Assembly: GCA_004556255.1 (NCBI GenBank)
Contig: SFHY01000008.1
Location: 1-22,221, forward strand
Length of the DNA: 22,221 nt
Direction: 5' to 3'
From: Lactobacillus delbrueckii
Lineage (GTDB): Bacteria; Bacillota; Bacilli; Lactobacillales; Lactobacillaceae
The notes under the pieces were generated by a model. That model saw nothing but the letters and a program-made list of their open reading frames with translations. It did not search any database and was not told the origin of the DNA. The translations under genes and the position numbers were made by a program. Each line of letters starts with the position of its first letter. Position 1 is the first letter of the stretch. Of the stretch, positions 1 through 6,821 are shown piece by piece.

Positions 1-1
1 G

Positions 2-61
2 ATCCTCTCGATGAAGTGGCACAATAAGGACTACATGTTCAGCACGGCTGGCGACTTTTAA
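2..61 (+). CDS. C-terminal 19 codons of an unidentified protein (5' end outside the window)
   Basis: An open frame runs in from the left edge and ends at the TAA at 59-61. The visible tail reads ILSMKWHNKDYMFSTAGDF. A strong terminator follows 21 bases later, which fits the end of a real transcription unit. I do not recognise the family from so short a tail and assign no function. The gene converges on the TetR gene of the opposite strand. Confidence 0.5.
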   Translation: MLSMKWHNKDYMFSTAGDF

Positions 62-82
62 CTGAATTTTTGAGAGCAAACG

Positions 83-116
83 AAAACCGCCTCGGTCAAG
101 AGACCGGGGCGGTTTT
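83..116. terminator. Bidirectional rho-independent terminator
   Basis: A 15-bp stem (83-97 with 102-116, one G-U pair on the plus strand) closes a four-base loop. It is flanked by T's on the plus strand (GGTTTTATTT) and by A's on the left, which become T's on the minus strand. It sits between two converging genes and can end both the left-edge gene and the tetR operon. Confidence 0.85.
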
Positions 117-118
117 AT

Positions 119-766
119 TTAGTCTAAAACGAGCAGGATTTGCTTGGTGATTTGCTTTAAGTCGCGGTCTTCATCAAATTCCCGGTCCGGGAAGAAGACA
201 AAGCGCTGCATAAAGTAGGCTGCCAGTGGTCCGGCAATGATCCTCAGCAGGTCCATGGGCTGGTATTCGGGATGCTTTTCCAAAAGAATTACCAGGTTGC
301 TTTGAACCAGGCGCGGGCTTTCCGCCAGCCGGGCTTGAAAGACCCGCACGATCTCGCCGACAAAGTCCGGATTGGTCAGCAGCTCTTGCAGGACGATCCG
401 GATGACCTGCCGGTTCTGCTTAAGGAAGGCAAAACGGTTGAAAACGATAAAATTGACCAGTTCCGCCCGGCTATTGGCGGAATTTCCCTTAATGTCCTCA
501 ATGAAGTCGCCTTGAAGGCGGGGCAAGAGCTCGTTGATCACCGGCTCGATCACCGCCTTCAATAGATCATTCTTGGTCTTGTAGTACTTAAAAATCGTTG
601 CCTGGCTGACGCCTGCCCGCTCAGCGATTTGGGCAGTGGAAGTTCCGTCGAAGCCCTGCTGGCTGAAAAGCTCAATCGCGGCCAGGAGGGTCTTTTTCTG
701 CCCCTGGGGAAGCTGCTTGCCGGCCAGGAGTGCCTGATAGTCATCCAGAATAGTTGTCTCGCTCAT
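119..766 (-). CDS. TetR/AcrR-family transcriptional regulator
   Basis: 215-residue TetR-type repressor. Residues about 20-70 form the DNA-binding domain, with the recognition region TAQIAERAGVSQATIFKYY; the C-terminal part is the variable ligand and dimer domain. The ATG at 766 is preceded by GAAAGG at good spacing, inside the end of the permease gene, so translation is probably coupled. It is the last gene of the ATPase-permease-regulator operon, only 3 bases after the permease stop. The natural inference is that it represses its own operon through the paired inverted repeats at 2724-2737 and 2758-2771 and is released by a compound the transporter exports. Ligand and substrate cannot be read from the sequence. 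Confidence 0.9.
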   Translation of the reverse strand: MSETTILDDYQALLAGKQLPQGQKKTLLAAIELFSQQGFDGTSTAQIAERAGVSQATIFKYYKTKNDLLKAVIEPVINELLPRLQGDFIEDIKGNSANSRAELVNFIVFNRFAFLKQNRQVIRIVLQELLTNPDFVGEIVRVFQARLAESPRLVQSNLVILLEKHPEYQPMDLLRIIAGPLAAYFMQRFVFFPDREFDEDRDLKQITKQILLVLD

Positions 767-769
767 TTT

Positions 770-1948
770 TTACACCTTTCGATACCGTTTCAAGCCCAGG
801 ATGTTGAGACTGGTCAAGACCAGCAGGAAGCAGGCCAGGGCGGCCAGGTCACCGGAAACTTGGGCTAAACTTTGTCCTTCCATAATGATACCAGTCATGG
901 CGTCGCCCGCGTAGATTAAGGGTAAAATTTTTCCCAGGGCCTGGACCCAGCCGGCCATGGATGAAAGGGGAACGATGCCGGAAAAGAAAACCTGGGGAAC
1001 GACGATGAGGGGGATGAACTGCATCATCTGGAATTCTGATTCGGCAAAGGTTGATAAGAGTAGGCCGAAAGCCAGGGCCACGAAGGCAAATAACACGCAG
1101 ACCGTGACTACGGCGGCTAAGCTGCCGACAATTTCAATATTCAAGATGTAGATGCCGGCCAGGCAGATGACGACTGCTTGCAAGAAGCCCAGGAGGCCGT
1201 AGCCCAGCAGGTAGCCGAAGACGATGTCGCTGCGCTTGACCGGGGTGGCCAAAAGGCGGTCCAGGGTACCGGAAGTCCGTTCGCCAAGAAGGGCCATGCC
1301 GGAGATCAAGAAGACGAAGAAGAAAATGAAGAAGGCCATCAAAACTGGGGCGATTTTAGCAAAGTAGCCGGTGTCCTTGTCACCATATTGGTAGTGGTTG
1401 ACAATCTTGACAGAGGAGGCAGAAGCAGTTTCCTGCTTGTTCTTTGCTTTTACCGTAGCTGCTTTTTGGCCGGAGACCTTGGCCAGGGCCGTGGTCAGTT
1501 TGGCAATGGCTGCTTGCTGTTTTTTTAGAAGTATTTGCATTTTCTGCCCTTGTTCCTTGGCCTGGCTGGTCTGCTGCTTGATTAAGGCAGGCTTCAAGGC
1601 GTTTTTGGCCAGGAGGGTCTTGCTAGAGTCAGTATTGGCGTGGGTGACGACATAGCGGTTGCCGTCTTTGACGATAATGCTGTCGGCCTGGCCCTTTTTC
1701 AAAGCCCGCTTGGCCGAAGAAACATTCGGGTATTTTTTGACAGAAACGCCGGAAACCTTGTCCAGCTTCTTGACCAGACCCGCTTTGACCCCGCTGGTCC
1801 CTAGTGTGATCGTGATGTCACTGGAGGCGGAGAACATGACATTCATCAGCCAGAGAATGAGCAGGGGGGCGATGAACATCAAGGCCAGGCTTCTTTTGTC
1901 CCGGATCAATTCGGTGATTACCTTTTTGCTGATAGTTAAAATTCTCAT
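770..1948 (-). CDS. ABC-2 type transporter permease
   Basis: 392-residue integral membrane subunit of an ABC exporter. It has one N-terminal membrane segment (about residues 22-40), then a large extracytoplasmic domain of about 160 residues. A Lys/Gln/Ala-rich stretch around residues 125-175 is likely helical or coiled coil. A C-terminal block of five membrane segments (about 200-390) follows, containing GERTSGTLDRLLATPV, typical of ABC-2 drug and lipid exporters of the YhfP/LinA-like type. Its ATG overlaps the ATPase stop as ATGA, so the two are translated together. Partner: the ATPase at 1945-2688. Export of a toxic compound or membrane component is inferred from the family and the TetR gene; the substrate is unknown. 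Confidence 0.88.
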   Translation of the reverse strand: MRILTISKKVITELIRDKRSLALMFIAPLLILWLMNVMFSASSDITITLGTSGVKAGLVKKLDKVSGVSVKKYPNVSSAKRALKKGQADSIIVKDGNRYVVTHANTDSSKTLLAKNALKPALIKQQTSQAKEQGQKMQILLKKQQAAIAKLTTALAKVSGQKAATVKAKNKQETASASSVKIVNHYQYGDKDTGYFAKIAPVLMAFFIFFFVFLISGMALLGERTSGTLDRLLATPVKRSDIVFGYLLGYGLLGFLQAVVICLAGIYILNIEIVGSLAAVVTVCVLFAFVALAFGLLLSTFAESEFQMMQFIPLIVVPQVFFSGIVPLSSMAGWVQALGKILPLIYAGDAMTGIIMEGQSLAQVSGDLAALACFLLVLTSLNILGLKRYRKV

Positions 1949-2688
1949 GCTTGCTCGTCCTCCAGCTTGGCTTCAGCCTTTAAAAAGACTTCTTCGATCG
2001 TGGCAACTTGGTAGTCGCTCTCTAATTTCTTTGGCGGGTCAAAGGCGATGACCTGCCCGTGCAAAAGCAGGGCGACCCGGTCGGTCAGCTCGGCTTCATC
2101 CATGACGTGAGTCGTCACCAGGATCCCCCGGCCCTTGTCCCTTAACCGGCGCAGCTCCTGCCAGATCTTCCGGCGAAGAGCCGGGTCAATGCCGACAGTC
2201 GGTTCATCGAGGATGAGCAGGCGAGGTTTGCCCAGCAAAGCGATCGCTAAAGACAGGCGGCGCTTCATCCCGCCGGAGAAGGTCTTAACCCGCTGGTCCA
2301 GGTTCCGGTCTAAGTCGACGACTTTGGCGGCGTGCTCAATCTGGGGGATGATTTCACTTTTGGGAATCCCCTTCATAACCGCGAAAAAGTGGAGGTTTTC
2401 CCGGGCGGTCAGCTTTTCATACAAGGCATCGGCCTGGGCCATGTAGCCCAGGTCAGCCAGGATAGCGCGGTTGGGCATGGACTTGCCCAGGATCAGGGCC
2501 TGGCCGCTGTCTGCCTTTTCCATGCCCAGGCTGACCTTGATCATGGTTGATTTGCCGGCGCCGGAAGGGCCGATCAATCCGACGATTTCGCCGGGATGCA
2601 GGTTGAGGTCGACCCGGTCCAGGATCGTGCGCTCACCGAAAGTCTTACAGAGCTGGTCCAGGAGGATAAGGTCATTTTCTTCAGTCAT
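1945..2688 (-). CDS. ABC transporter ATP-binding protein
   Basis: 247-residue nucleotide-binding subunit that hydrolyses ATP for the ABC-2 permease encoded next. All motifs are visible in order: Walker A GPSGAGKST (near residue 40), signature SGGMKRRLS (near 138), Walker B LLILDEPTVGIDP (near 158) and H-loop TTHVMDEAE (near 192). Length is usual for drug-export ATPases. The ATG at 2688 has AAGGAG eight bases upstream. It is the first gene of the operon, behind the promoter at 2751-2779 with its two TetR-type operators. Confidence 0.93.
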   Translation of the reverse strand: MTEENDLILLDQLCKTFGERTILDRVDLNLHPGEIVGLIGPSGAGKSTMIKVSLGMEKADSGQALILGKSMPNRAILADLGYMAQADALYEKLTARENLHFFAVMKGIPKSEIIPQIEHAAKVVDLDRNLDQRVKTFSGGMKRRLSLAIALLGKPRLLILDEPTVGIDPALRRKIWQELRRLRDKGRGILVTTHVMDEAELTDRVALLLHGQVIAFDPPKKLESDYQVATIEEVFLKAEAKLEDEQA

Positions 2689-2723
2689 AATTTGCTCCTT
2701 TTTATCTGCGTTGTTGAATTAAG

Positions 2724-2771
2724 TGAGTAATCACTCATTTACATCAGAGGATTATATTGAGTAATCACTCA
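2724..2771. promoter_or_regulatory. Two identical TetR-type operators
   Basis: The 14-mer TGAGTAATCACTCA (TGAGT-N4-ACTCA inverted repeat) occurs at 2724-2737 and again at 2758-2771, same orientation, 34 bases apart. The distal copy lies between -35 and -10; the proximal copy lies just downstream of the expected transcription start. Being the only such repeats seen in the window, and placed on the operon that ends in a tetR gene, they are probably its binding sites. Binding is inferred. Confidence 0.8.
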
Positions 2772-2779
2772 CTTAGCAA
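2751..2779 (-). promoter_or_regulatory. Promoter of the ABC exporter/tetR operon
   Basis: Read on the minus strand, TTGCTA (2774-2779) and a perfect TATAAT (2751-2756) are separated by exactly 17 bases. The spacer is filled by one copy of an inverted repeat, so a bound repressor would block polymerase directly. Confidence 0.85.
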
Positions 2780-2826
2780 GCCTTTTGAGCAAAAAAGTTA
2801 AGACCGGGCAAAAAGCAGGCAGAAAA

Positions 2827-2854
2827 AACCGCTAAACCAAGCGGTTTAGCGGTT
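2827..2854 (-). terminator. Terminator of the universal stress protein gene
   Basis: A perfect 12-bp stem (2827-2838 with 2843-2854) with loop AAGC, followed on the minus strand by TTTTCT. It lies 17 bases past the uspA stop. A-rich flanks on both sides may make it work in either direction. Confidence 0.85.
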
Positions 2855-2870
2855 AAAAAATTTACTGGAC

Positions 2871-3332
2871 TTAGTCCAAGCCAGCCTTGTTGTGCCGAAC
2901 GACCAGGATGTCGCAGTCAGCAGTTCTGGTGACGTATTCAGTTACGCTGCCGATGAGCAGGCGTTCAACGGCGTTCAAGCCGGTCGCGCCGACAACGATC
3001 AGGTCGATGTCGTGCTTCTTCGGGAATTCCCGGCTGATGATGGCCTTTGGTGAGCCGAATTCGATAGAGTAGTGGACTTCCTTGACGCCGCTGTCTTGGG
3101 CAGACTGGTAGTACTTTTCCATCTTCTTCTTGGCGTCGTTGGAAACCTGCTCAACCATGGCTGAGTCAAAGCTGGAAACGTTCTGGAAGGACCGCGTGTC
3201 GATAACGTGGAGAATTTCCAGGCTGGCGTTCATGTGTTTGGCAACCGTTACGGCCTTCTTGAAAGCCAGGTCAGCTTCCTTGGAACCGTCAACGGCAACT
3301 TGGATATGTTTGTATTGGTATTGTTTAGTCAT
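2871..3332 (-). CDS. Universal stress protein, UspA family
   Basis: Single-domain cytoplasmic Usp of 153 residues. It has the N-terminal strand IQVAVDGSKEADLAF and the ATP-binding signature G-2x-G-9x-G-S in GATGLNAVERLLIGSVTEYV near the C-terminus, which marks the nucleotide-binding (MJ0577-like) branch. The frame is open up to a GTG at 3341. The ATG at 3332 is preferred because GAGGTGG lies five bases before it, whereas the GTG falls inside that ribosome-binding site. It appears to be a single gene: -10-like TAAAAT with an extended TG at 3356-3361 and its own terminator. The specific stress role is unknown. Confidence 0.9.
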   Translation of the reverse strand: MTKQYQYKHIQVAVDGSKEADLAFKKAVTVAKHMNASLEILHVIDTRSFQNVSSFDSAMVEQVSNDAKKKMEKYYQSAQDSGVKEVHYSIEFGSPKAIISREFPKKHDIDLIVVGATGLNAVERLLIGSVTEYVTRTADCDILVVRHNKAGLD

Positions 3333-3355
3333 TTTTGCCACCTCTTCCTGTCTCT

Positions 3356-3361
3356 ATTTTA
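3356..3361 (-). promoter_or_regulatory. Probable -10 element for the universal stress protein gene
   Basis: On the minus strand TGGTAAAAT is an extended -10 element about 24 bases before the chosen start. No good -35 is visible, so the call is tentative. Confidence 0.4.
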
Positions 3362-3389
3362 CCAAAAAAATGAAAGCATTTTAATAAAT

Positions 3390-3674
3390 TTACTGATTGT
3401 TTTGCGAAAGCAGGAGGGCGAAGATAAAAATCGTCGCTGAGCCTAAAAAGAGGGTGATCAAGTTGAGATACTTGTTGTCAAAGAAGAGCAGGACGATTCC
3501 CAAGACGCTGATCGCCAGGAGCGTCCAAGAGCAGATGGTCATCAGGCTGTGGAGCTCCGGGGAGCTGGAGACGTCGAAGACCAGGAAGGCGCCGTTTCTC
3601 CGGTGCCAGAGGTACCAGGCAGTCAGCAGCAGGCAGGCGATAAAAATAATCATGAAAATACGGATGTAGAGCAT
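3390..3674 (-). CDS. Small three-helix membrane protein of unknown function
   Basis: 94 residues, nearly all hydrophobic. Membrane segments are at about residues 5-22, 45-66 and 69-89, with a short charged loop WHRRNGAF after the first. I do not recognise a named family. The ATG at 3672-3674 has only a weak ribosome-binding site (AGAAAG, ten bases upstream), and TTG or ATG alternatives are not better. It lies between the 6S RNA gene and uspA on the same strand. A 21-base inverted repeat (3690-3710) sits just upstream and may regulate it. Coding status is likely from the hydrophobic pattern and neat spacing but not proven. Confidence 0.6.
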   Translation of the reverse strand: MLYIRIFMIIFIACLLLTAWYLWHRRNGAFLVFDVSSSPELHSLMTICSWTLLAISVLGIVLLFFDNKYLNLITLFLGSATIFIFALLLSQNNQ

Positions 3675-3689
3675 CGGTTAAACTTTCTA

Positions 3690-3710
3690 GTTTTCACAGG
3701 AAGTGAAAAC
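3690..3710. promoter_or_regulatory. Inverted repeat upstream of the small membrane protein gene
   Basis: Perfect 8-bp arms GTTTTCAC and GTGAAAAC separated by AGGAA. It lies 16 bases upstream of the ATG at 3674 and has no following T-run, so it is not a terminator. It could be a repressor operator or an RNA hairpin in the leader. No regulator is assigned. Confidence 0.5.
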
Positions 3711-3740
3711 ACACTGAGTAAGCTAGCGGCAGGAATAAAC

Positions 3741-3764
3741 AAAAAAGCGGCCCGAAGGACCGCT
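3741..3764 (-). terminator. Terminator of the 6S RNA gene
   Basis: On the minus strand AGCGGTCC, a UUCG tetraloop, GGCCGCT and then six T's. One base may bulge in the stem. Confidence 0.85.
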
Positions 3765-3972
3765 GTTATTGTCTAAGAAAATCCGAGTTGACCAAAGCAT
3801 AAATGGCGCTGTTGATCCCGTAAAAAATTCACAAAATCCGGCCCGTCGCGCAGTGAATATGGATTCTGCGTGAGCAGCATTCCGATTCAGTAGTTACTGA
3901 CAGGCCACCACGTCCTTAAGTTTGATCGGTCAACTAATTACAAATAAGCTTTCTGACGATCAACTCAGATCA
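3741..3972 (-). ncRNA. ssrS: 6S RNA (RNA polymerase regulator)
   Basis: A non-coding unit with its own promoter and terminator in a 350-base gap. Its RNA folds as 6S RNA should. A 12-bp closing stem pairs 3958-3969 with 3782-3793. This is followed by a large open region, then a long terminal arm that includes GGCCTGTC pairing with GACGGGCC and a CTGC-TCAC-GCAG tip. 6S RNA mimics an open promoter and binds the housekeeping RNA polymerase in stationary phase. It lies beside rarA; I recall a 6S gene near the rarA region in other Bacillota, but this is memory only. Ends are approximate: start inferred from the -10, end from the terminator T-run; the mature RNA may be trimmed near 3780. Confidence 0.8.
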
Positions 3973-3978
3973 CTTATT

Positions 3979-4007
3979 ATAATATAGAACCCAGGAGACT
4001 TTGTCAA
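3979..4007 (-). promoter_or_regulatory. Strong promoter of the 6S RNA gene
   Basis: On the minus strand a perfect -35 TTGACA (4002-4007) is followed after 17 bases by TATTAT (3979-3984), which overlaps a TATAAT three bases further down (3976-3981, spacing 20). This is the best -35 in the window and fits an abundant RNA. Confidence 0.8.
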
Positions 4008-4024
4008 GTAGAAATGCAGCGCTT

Positions 4025-5329
4025 TCATTTTATCTTAAGACCCGTTTTTTGTAGGTCATGCAGGCGCTGGTACTGGCTCTTAAAAGCCACTTCAAACTTG
4101 CTCTCGCCCTTAGGGGCAAAATACTGCTTGCCCTGCAGGCGGTCAGGCAGATAAGCCTGGGCCACCCAGTCGCCCGGATAGTCGTGGGGGTAGAGGTAGC
4201 CAGTCCCGTGGCCCAGCTTGCTGGCCCCCTTGTAGTGGGCGTCTTTCAACTGGTCAGGAATCTGGCCGACATTGCTTTGGCGGATGTCGGTTAAAGCCGC
4301 GTCAATGGCCGTCATCGCAGAATTGCTCTTAGGAGACAAGCAGAGCTCGATAACGGCGTTGGCCAGGGGGATCCGGGCTTCCGGCAGGCCCAGCTGCTGG
4401 GCCGTCTGTACGGCCAAAATAGCCCGCTCACAGGCGGGGGGATTGGCCAGTCCGATGTCTTCGTAGGCAATCACGCTGAGCCGGCGGCAGATTGAGACCA
4501 GGTCACCTGATTCCAGCAGCCGGCCCAGGTAGTGCAGGCCCGCGTCAGTATCTGAGCCCCGGATGGACTTTTGAAAGGCGGATAAGAGGTCATAGTGGCC
4601 GTCCCCGTCGGCGTCAAAGTTCTGGATCTTCATTTGCAAGGAATCCGCCATGTCATCCAGGGTGACCGTGAAGGAGGAGGCATCTTTGCCCTCAGCTTCC
4701 AGTTCCTGCTTGGTCGACAAAACTGCCAGCTCCAGGCTGTTTAAAGTGGCCCGTAGGTCTCCGTTGCCCTTTTGCGCCAAAAATTCTCCCGCTTCTTTCG
4801 TCAGCTTAGCATGGTATTTGCCCAGACCTCTTTCTTCATCGGTCAGGGCCCGGTCAACAGCCGTCAGGATCTCTTCCTCAGTCAACGGCTTCAGTTCAAA
4901 AATCTGGCAGCGGGACCGGATGGCCGGGGAGATGGCCAGGTAGGGATTTTCCGTGGTTGCCCCGATCATGATCACCTGGCCGGATTCAAGTAGCGGCAAA
5001 AGAAAGTCCTGCTTGACCTTGTTGAGCCGGTGGATTTCATCCAGCAGCAGAACGACCGTCCCGCTCATCTTGCCTTCAGCGGCGACCTGGGAGAGTTCCT
5101 TTTGCCCGTCGGTAGCCGCGTTGAGCTGGCGGAAGGCGTACTTGCTACTGCCGGCGATCGCGCTGGCGATACTGGTCTTGCCAATGCCCGGCGGACCGTA
5201 CAGGATCATGGACGAGAGCTGTCGGGCTTCAACCATCCGGCGGATGATCTTTTTAGGGCCGACCAGGTGCTGCTGGCCGACGACCTGGTCAATTGACTGG
5301 GGCCGCATCCGGTAGGCTAAGGGCTTCAT
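4025..5329 (-). CDS. rarA: Replication-associated recombination protein RarA (MgsA), AAA+ ATPase
   Basis: 434-residue clamp-loader-like AAA+ ATPase that acts at stalled replication forks with single-strand binding protein and recombination factors. Visible motifs: Walker A GPPGIGKT (45-52), Walker B LLLDEIHRL (94-102), sensor-1 region GATTEN (about 123-128) and the arginine-finger region SPAIRSRCQIF (about 133-143). The C-terminal half carries the family motif RGSDTDAGLHYLGRLLESGD and the ending HDYPGDWVAQAYLPD...YFAPKGES. Length is normal. The ATG at 5327-5329 overlaps the stop of the YueI-family gene as ATGA, so the two are translated together. The 6S RNA gene follows on the same strand. 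Confidence 0.96.
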   Translation of the reverse strand: MKPLAYRMRPQSIDQVVGQQHLVGPKKIIRRMVEARQLSSMILYGPPGIGKTSIASAIAGSSKYAFRQLNAATDGQKELSQVAAEGKMSGTVVLLLDEIHRLNKVKQDFLLPLLESGQVIMIGATTENPYLAISPAIRSRCQIFELKPLTEEEILTAVDRALTDEERGLGKYHAKLTKEAGEFLAQKGNGDLRATLNSLELAVLSTKQELEAEGKDASSFTVTLDDMADSLQMKIQNFDADGDGHYDLLSAFQKSIRGSDTDAGLHYLGRLLESGDLVSICRRLSVIAYEDIGLANPPACERAILAVQTAQQLGLPEARIPLANAVIELCLSPKSNSAMTAIDAALTDIRQSNVGQIPDQLKDAHYKGASKLGHGTGYLYPHDYPGDWVAQAYLPDRLQGKQYFAPKGESKFEVAFKSQYQRLHDLQKTGLKIK

Positions 5330-5790
5330 TTATTGCCCCCGAAGAATCTGGCCAAAAAGCCTTTTTTCTTTGGAGCAGGCAATTCTTCAGCCGGCAGGGG
5401 CGGGGCGTAGACCTGGGTCAGTTCGATCCGCATCCGGTTGATAGCCTCCTTGCTGACGACCAGGATGGCGGAATCGTCATCGCCTTTTCTGGCACTTTCG
5501 TCATTGACCAGGCAGAAGGGAACCTGTTCCTTGCTGGCCCGGCTTTCAATCTGGCCGACGAAGGCCGGGTTGGGGGTGTTGGCGTTGATTAAAATGGTGT
5601 AGCCCTTGTAGTCGGCAAAGTGGTCCATGAAGAGTTTGGTTAACTTGGCGTCTTCACAGTTTTTGATGGTCATGCGCACGAAAACCCGCTCCCTTAAAGA
5701 ACCCAAAAAGCGCCGCCGCTCGTCGGGCTTGGTCTGCGGAGTAATGCCATTCGCGGCGTTTTCGACTCTTTTGGCTAAATCTTCAGTCAT
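5326..5790 (-). CDS. YueI-family protein (DUF1694)
   Basis: 154-residue cytoplasmic protein of the YueI/DUF1694 family, known in Bacillota but without established function. The family hallmark FLGSLRERV is at about residues 28-36, followed by a compact alpha/beta domain and a C-terminal tail rich in Pro and Lys (PPLPAEELPAPKKKGF). The ATG at 5790 has AGAAAGGA at good spacing. Its stop overlaps the rarA start, so this is probably the first gene of a two-gene operon, which hints at a link to replication stress but does not prove it. Confidence 0.82.
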   Translation of the reverse strand: MTEDLAKRVENAANGITPQTKPDERRRFLGSLRERVFVRMTIKNCEDAKLTKLFMDHFADYKGYTILINANTPNPAFVGQIESRASKEQVPFCLVNDESARKGDDDSAILVVSKEAINRMRIELTQVYAPPLPAEELPAPKKKGFLARFFGGNK

Positions 5791-5840
5791 GGCTTAGTCC
5801 TTTCTAAAATTAAAACTGTCTTTTTCTGGGTCTAAAGCAT

Positions 5841-5846
5841 ATTATA
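5841..5846 (-). promoter_or_regulatory. Probable -10 of the yueI-rarA operon
   Basis: A perfect TATAAT on the minus strand (forward ATTATA), about 50 bases upstream of the start. The -35 is poor, so the call rests on the -10 and its position just after the rpsD terminator. Confidence 0.5.
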
Positions 5847-5867
5847 GCTGAACTTTTTGGGCAAGAA

Positions 5868-5898
5868 AAAAGCCTTTCCCAAAACTGGGAAAGACTTT
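5868..5898 (-). terminator. Terminator of rpsD
   Basis: On the minus strand GTCTTTCCC pairs with GGGAAAGGC (one G-U pair), extended by AAA/TTT, with loop AGTTTT and a following run of six T's. It lies 16 bases after the rpsD stop. Confidence 0.85.
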
Positions 5899-5913
5899 GA
5901 AGCCGAATTGATA

Positions 5914-6525
5914 TTACAGCAACTTGTTGTAGTATTCAACAACCAGGGCTTCGTCAATTTCTGGTTCCATTTCGTCACGTTCTGGGAAACGAACCAATTG
6001 ACCTTCCATCTTGTCTTCGTCAAATGAAACAAATGATGGACGTGAAGCAACAGCTTCCAAAGCGTCCTTAACTTGTTGCAGGTTCTTTGACTTTTCCTTC
6101 AAGCTAATGGTTTGACCAACCTTAACTTCGTATGAAGGAATGTCAACGCGCTTGCCATCAACAGTGATGTGGCCGTGGTTTACCAATTGACGGGCTTGTT
6201 CACGGGTAGTAGCCAAGCCGAGACGGTAAACAACGTTGTCCAAACGACGTTCAAGCAAGATCATGAAGTTGGTACCGTGTTGGCCTTCACGGATCTTACC
6301 AGCGCGGGCAAACAAAGTACGGAATTGACGTTCGTTCAAACCGAACATCCAGCGCAGCTTTTGCTTTTCGTGCAATTGCGTGCCGTATTCTGAAAGACGG
6401 CCGCGTTGGTTAGGACCGTGTTGACCTGGAGCGTATGAACGACGAGCAAGTTCCTTGCCAGTGCCTGACAAAGAAATACCCAATCTTCTTGACCGCTTCC
6501 AACTTGGACCAGTGTATCTTGACAT
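5914..6525 (-). CDS. rpsD: 30S ribosomal protein S4
   Basis: 203-residue S4, a primary 16S rRNA-binding protein that starts assembly of the small-subunit body. The N-terminal domain begins MSRYTGPSWKRSRRLG. The S4 RNA-binding domain (about residues 92-155) contains RLDNVVYRLGLATTREQARQLVNHGHI. There are no cysteines at all, so this is the zinc-free (C-minus) form. The gene stands alone with promoter, leader and terminator, as in other Bacillota where S4 represses its own mRNA. Base use differs from its neighbours: codons are more A/T-ending (for example CGT and GTT), as expected for a highly expressed gene. The ATG at 6525 has GGAGG nine bases upstream. Confidence 0.97.
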   Translation of the reverse strand: MSRYTGPSWKRSRRLGISLSGTGKELARRSYAPGQHGPNQRGRLSEYGTQLHEKQKLRWMFGLNERQFRTLFARAGKIREGQHGTNFMILLERRLDNVVYRLGLATTREQARQLVNHGHITVDGKRVDIPSYEVKVGQTISLKEKSKNLQQVKDALEAVASRPSFVSFDEDKMEGQLVRFPERDEMEPEIDEALVVEYYNKLL

Positions 6526-6702
6526 ATTAAAATTCCTCCAATAAAAATAATAAAAATTGTTGGAGTAAAATAATCACAATATAAGCTCAACATTCGTGCA
6601 TCCCGAGTTTACATTTTCGCCCGTGCAGCGTGGGTTACTCGTTCACTAAACGTCCCGGGATGTTGACGTTCTTGTCGCTTATGGCTGCAAATATTTTACA
6701 CG
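6526..6702 (-). promoter_or_regulatory. Structured rpsD leader, probable S4 autoregulatory element
   Basis: About 175 bases of untranslated leader. A central stem pairs 6656-6662 with 6599-6605 (CATCCCG/CGGGATG) and continues after an internal loop as 6647-6651 with 6607-6611 (GTTTA/TAAAC). Nearer the gene, 6560-6565 pairs with 6536-6541 (CTCCAA/TTGGAG), closing over the GGAGG ribosome-binding site. S4 is known to repress its own synthesis through leader RNA in Bacillus; that this leader does so is inferred from the layout. Confidence 0.65.
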
Positions 6703-6708
6703 TTGACC

Positions 6709-6737
6709 ATTATAAGGGCTTTAGGCCCGGAAAGCAA
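6709..6737 (-). promoter_or_regulatory. Promoter of rpsD
   Basis: On the minus strand TTGCTT (6732-6737), a 17-base spacer and a perfect TATAAT (6709-6714). It is back to back with the ezrA promoter on the other strand. Confidence 0.85.
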
Positions 6738-6787
6738 GAAAAAAACGCAGAAAGTCTGGCAAAGTAGAAATATTTCGGGAGCTAGTT

Positions 6788-6796
6788 TGGTATAAT
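6788..6796 (+). promoter_or_regulatory. Extended -10 promoter of ezrA
   Basis: TGGTATAAT is a perfect -10 with the TGn extension, 25 bases upstream of the ATG. The -35 position is AT-rich and not consensus, which is usual for extended -10 promoters. Confidence 0.7.
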
Positions 6797-6821
6797 TAAC
6801 TTTAGTTCGGAGGAGAAAGAT

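Noticed and set aside
3333..3341. GTG start at 3341 for the universal stress protein
   Set aside because: The GTG is part of the ribosome-binding site GAGGTGG that serves the ATG at 3332.
3741..4024. tRNA or a small protein gene in the gap before rarA
   Set aside because: No cloverleaf or CCA end, and no frame with start signals; the pairing fits 6S RNA.
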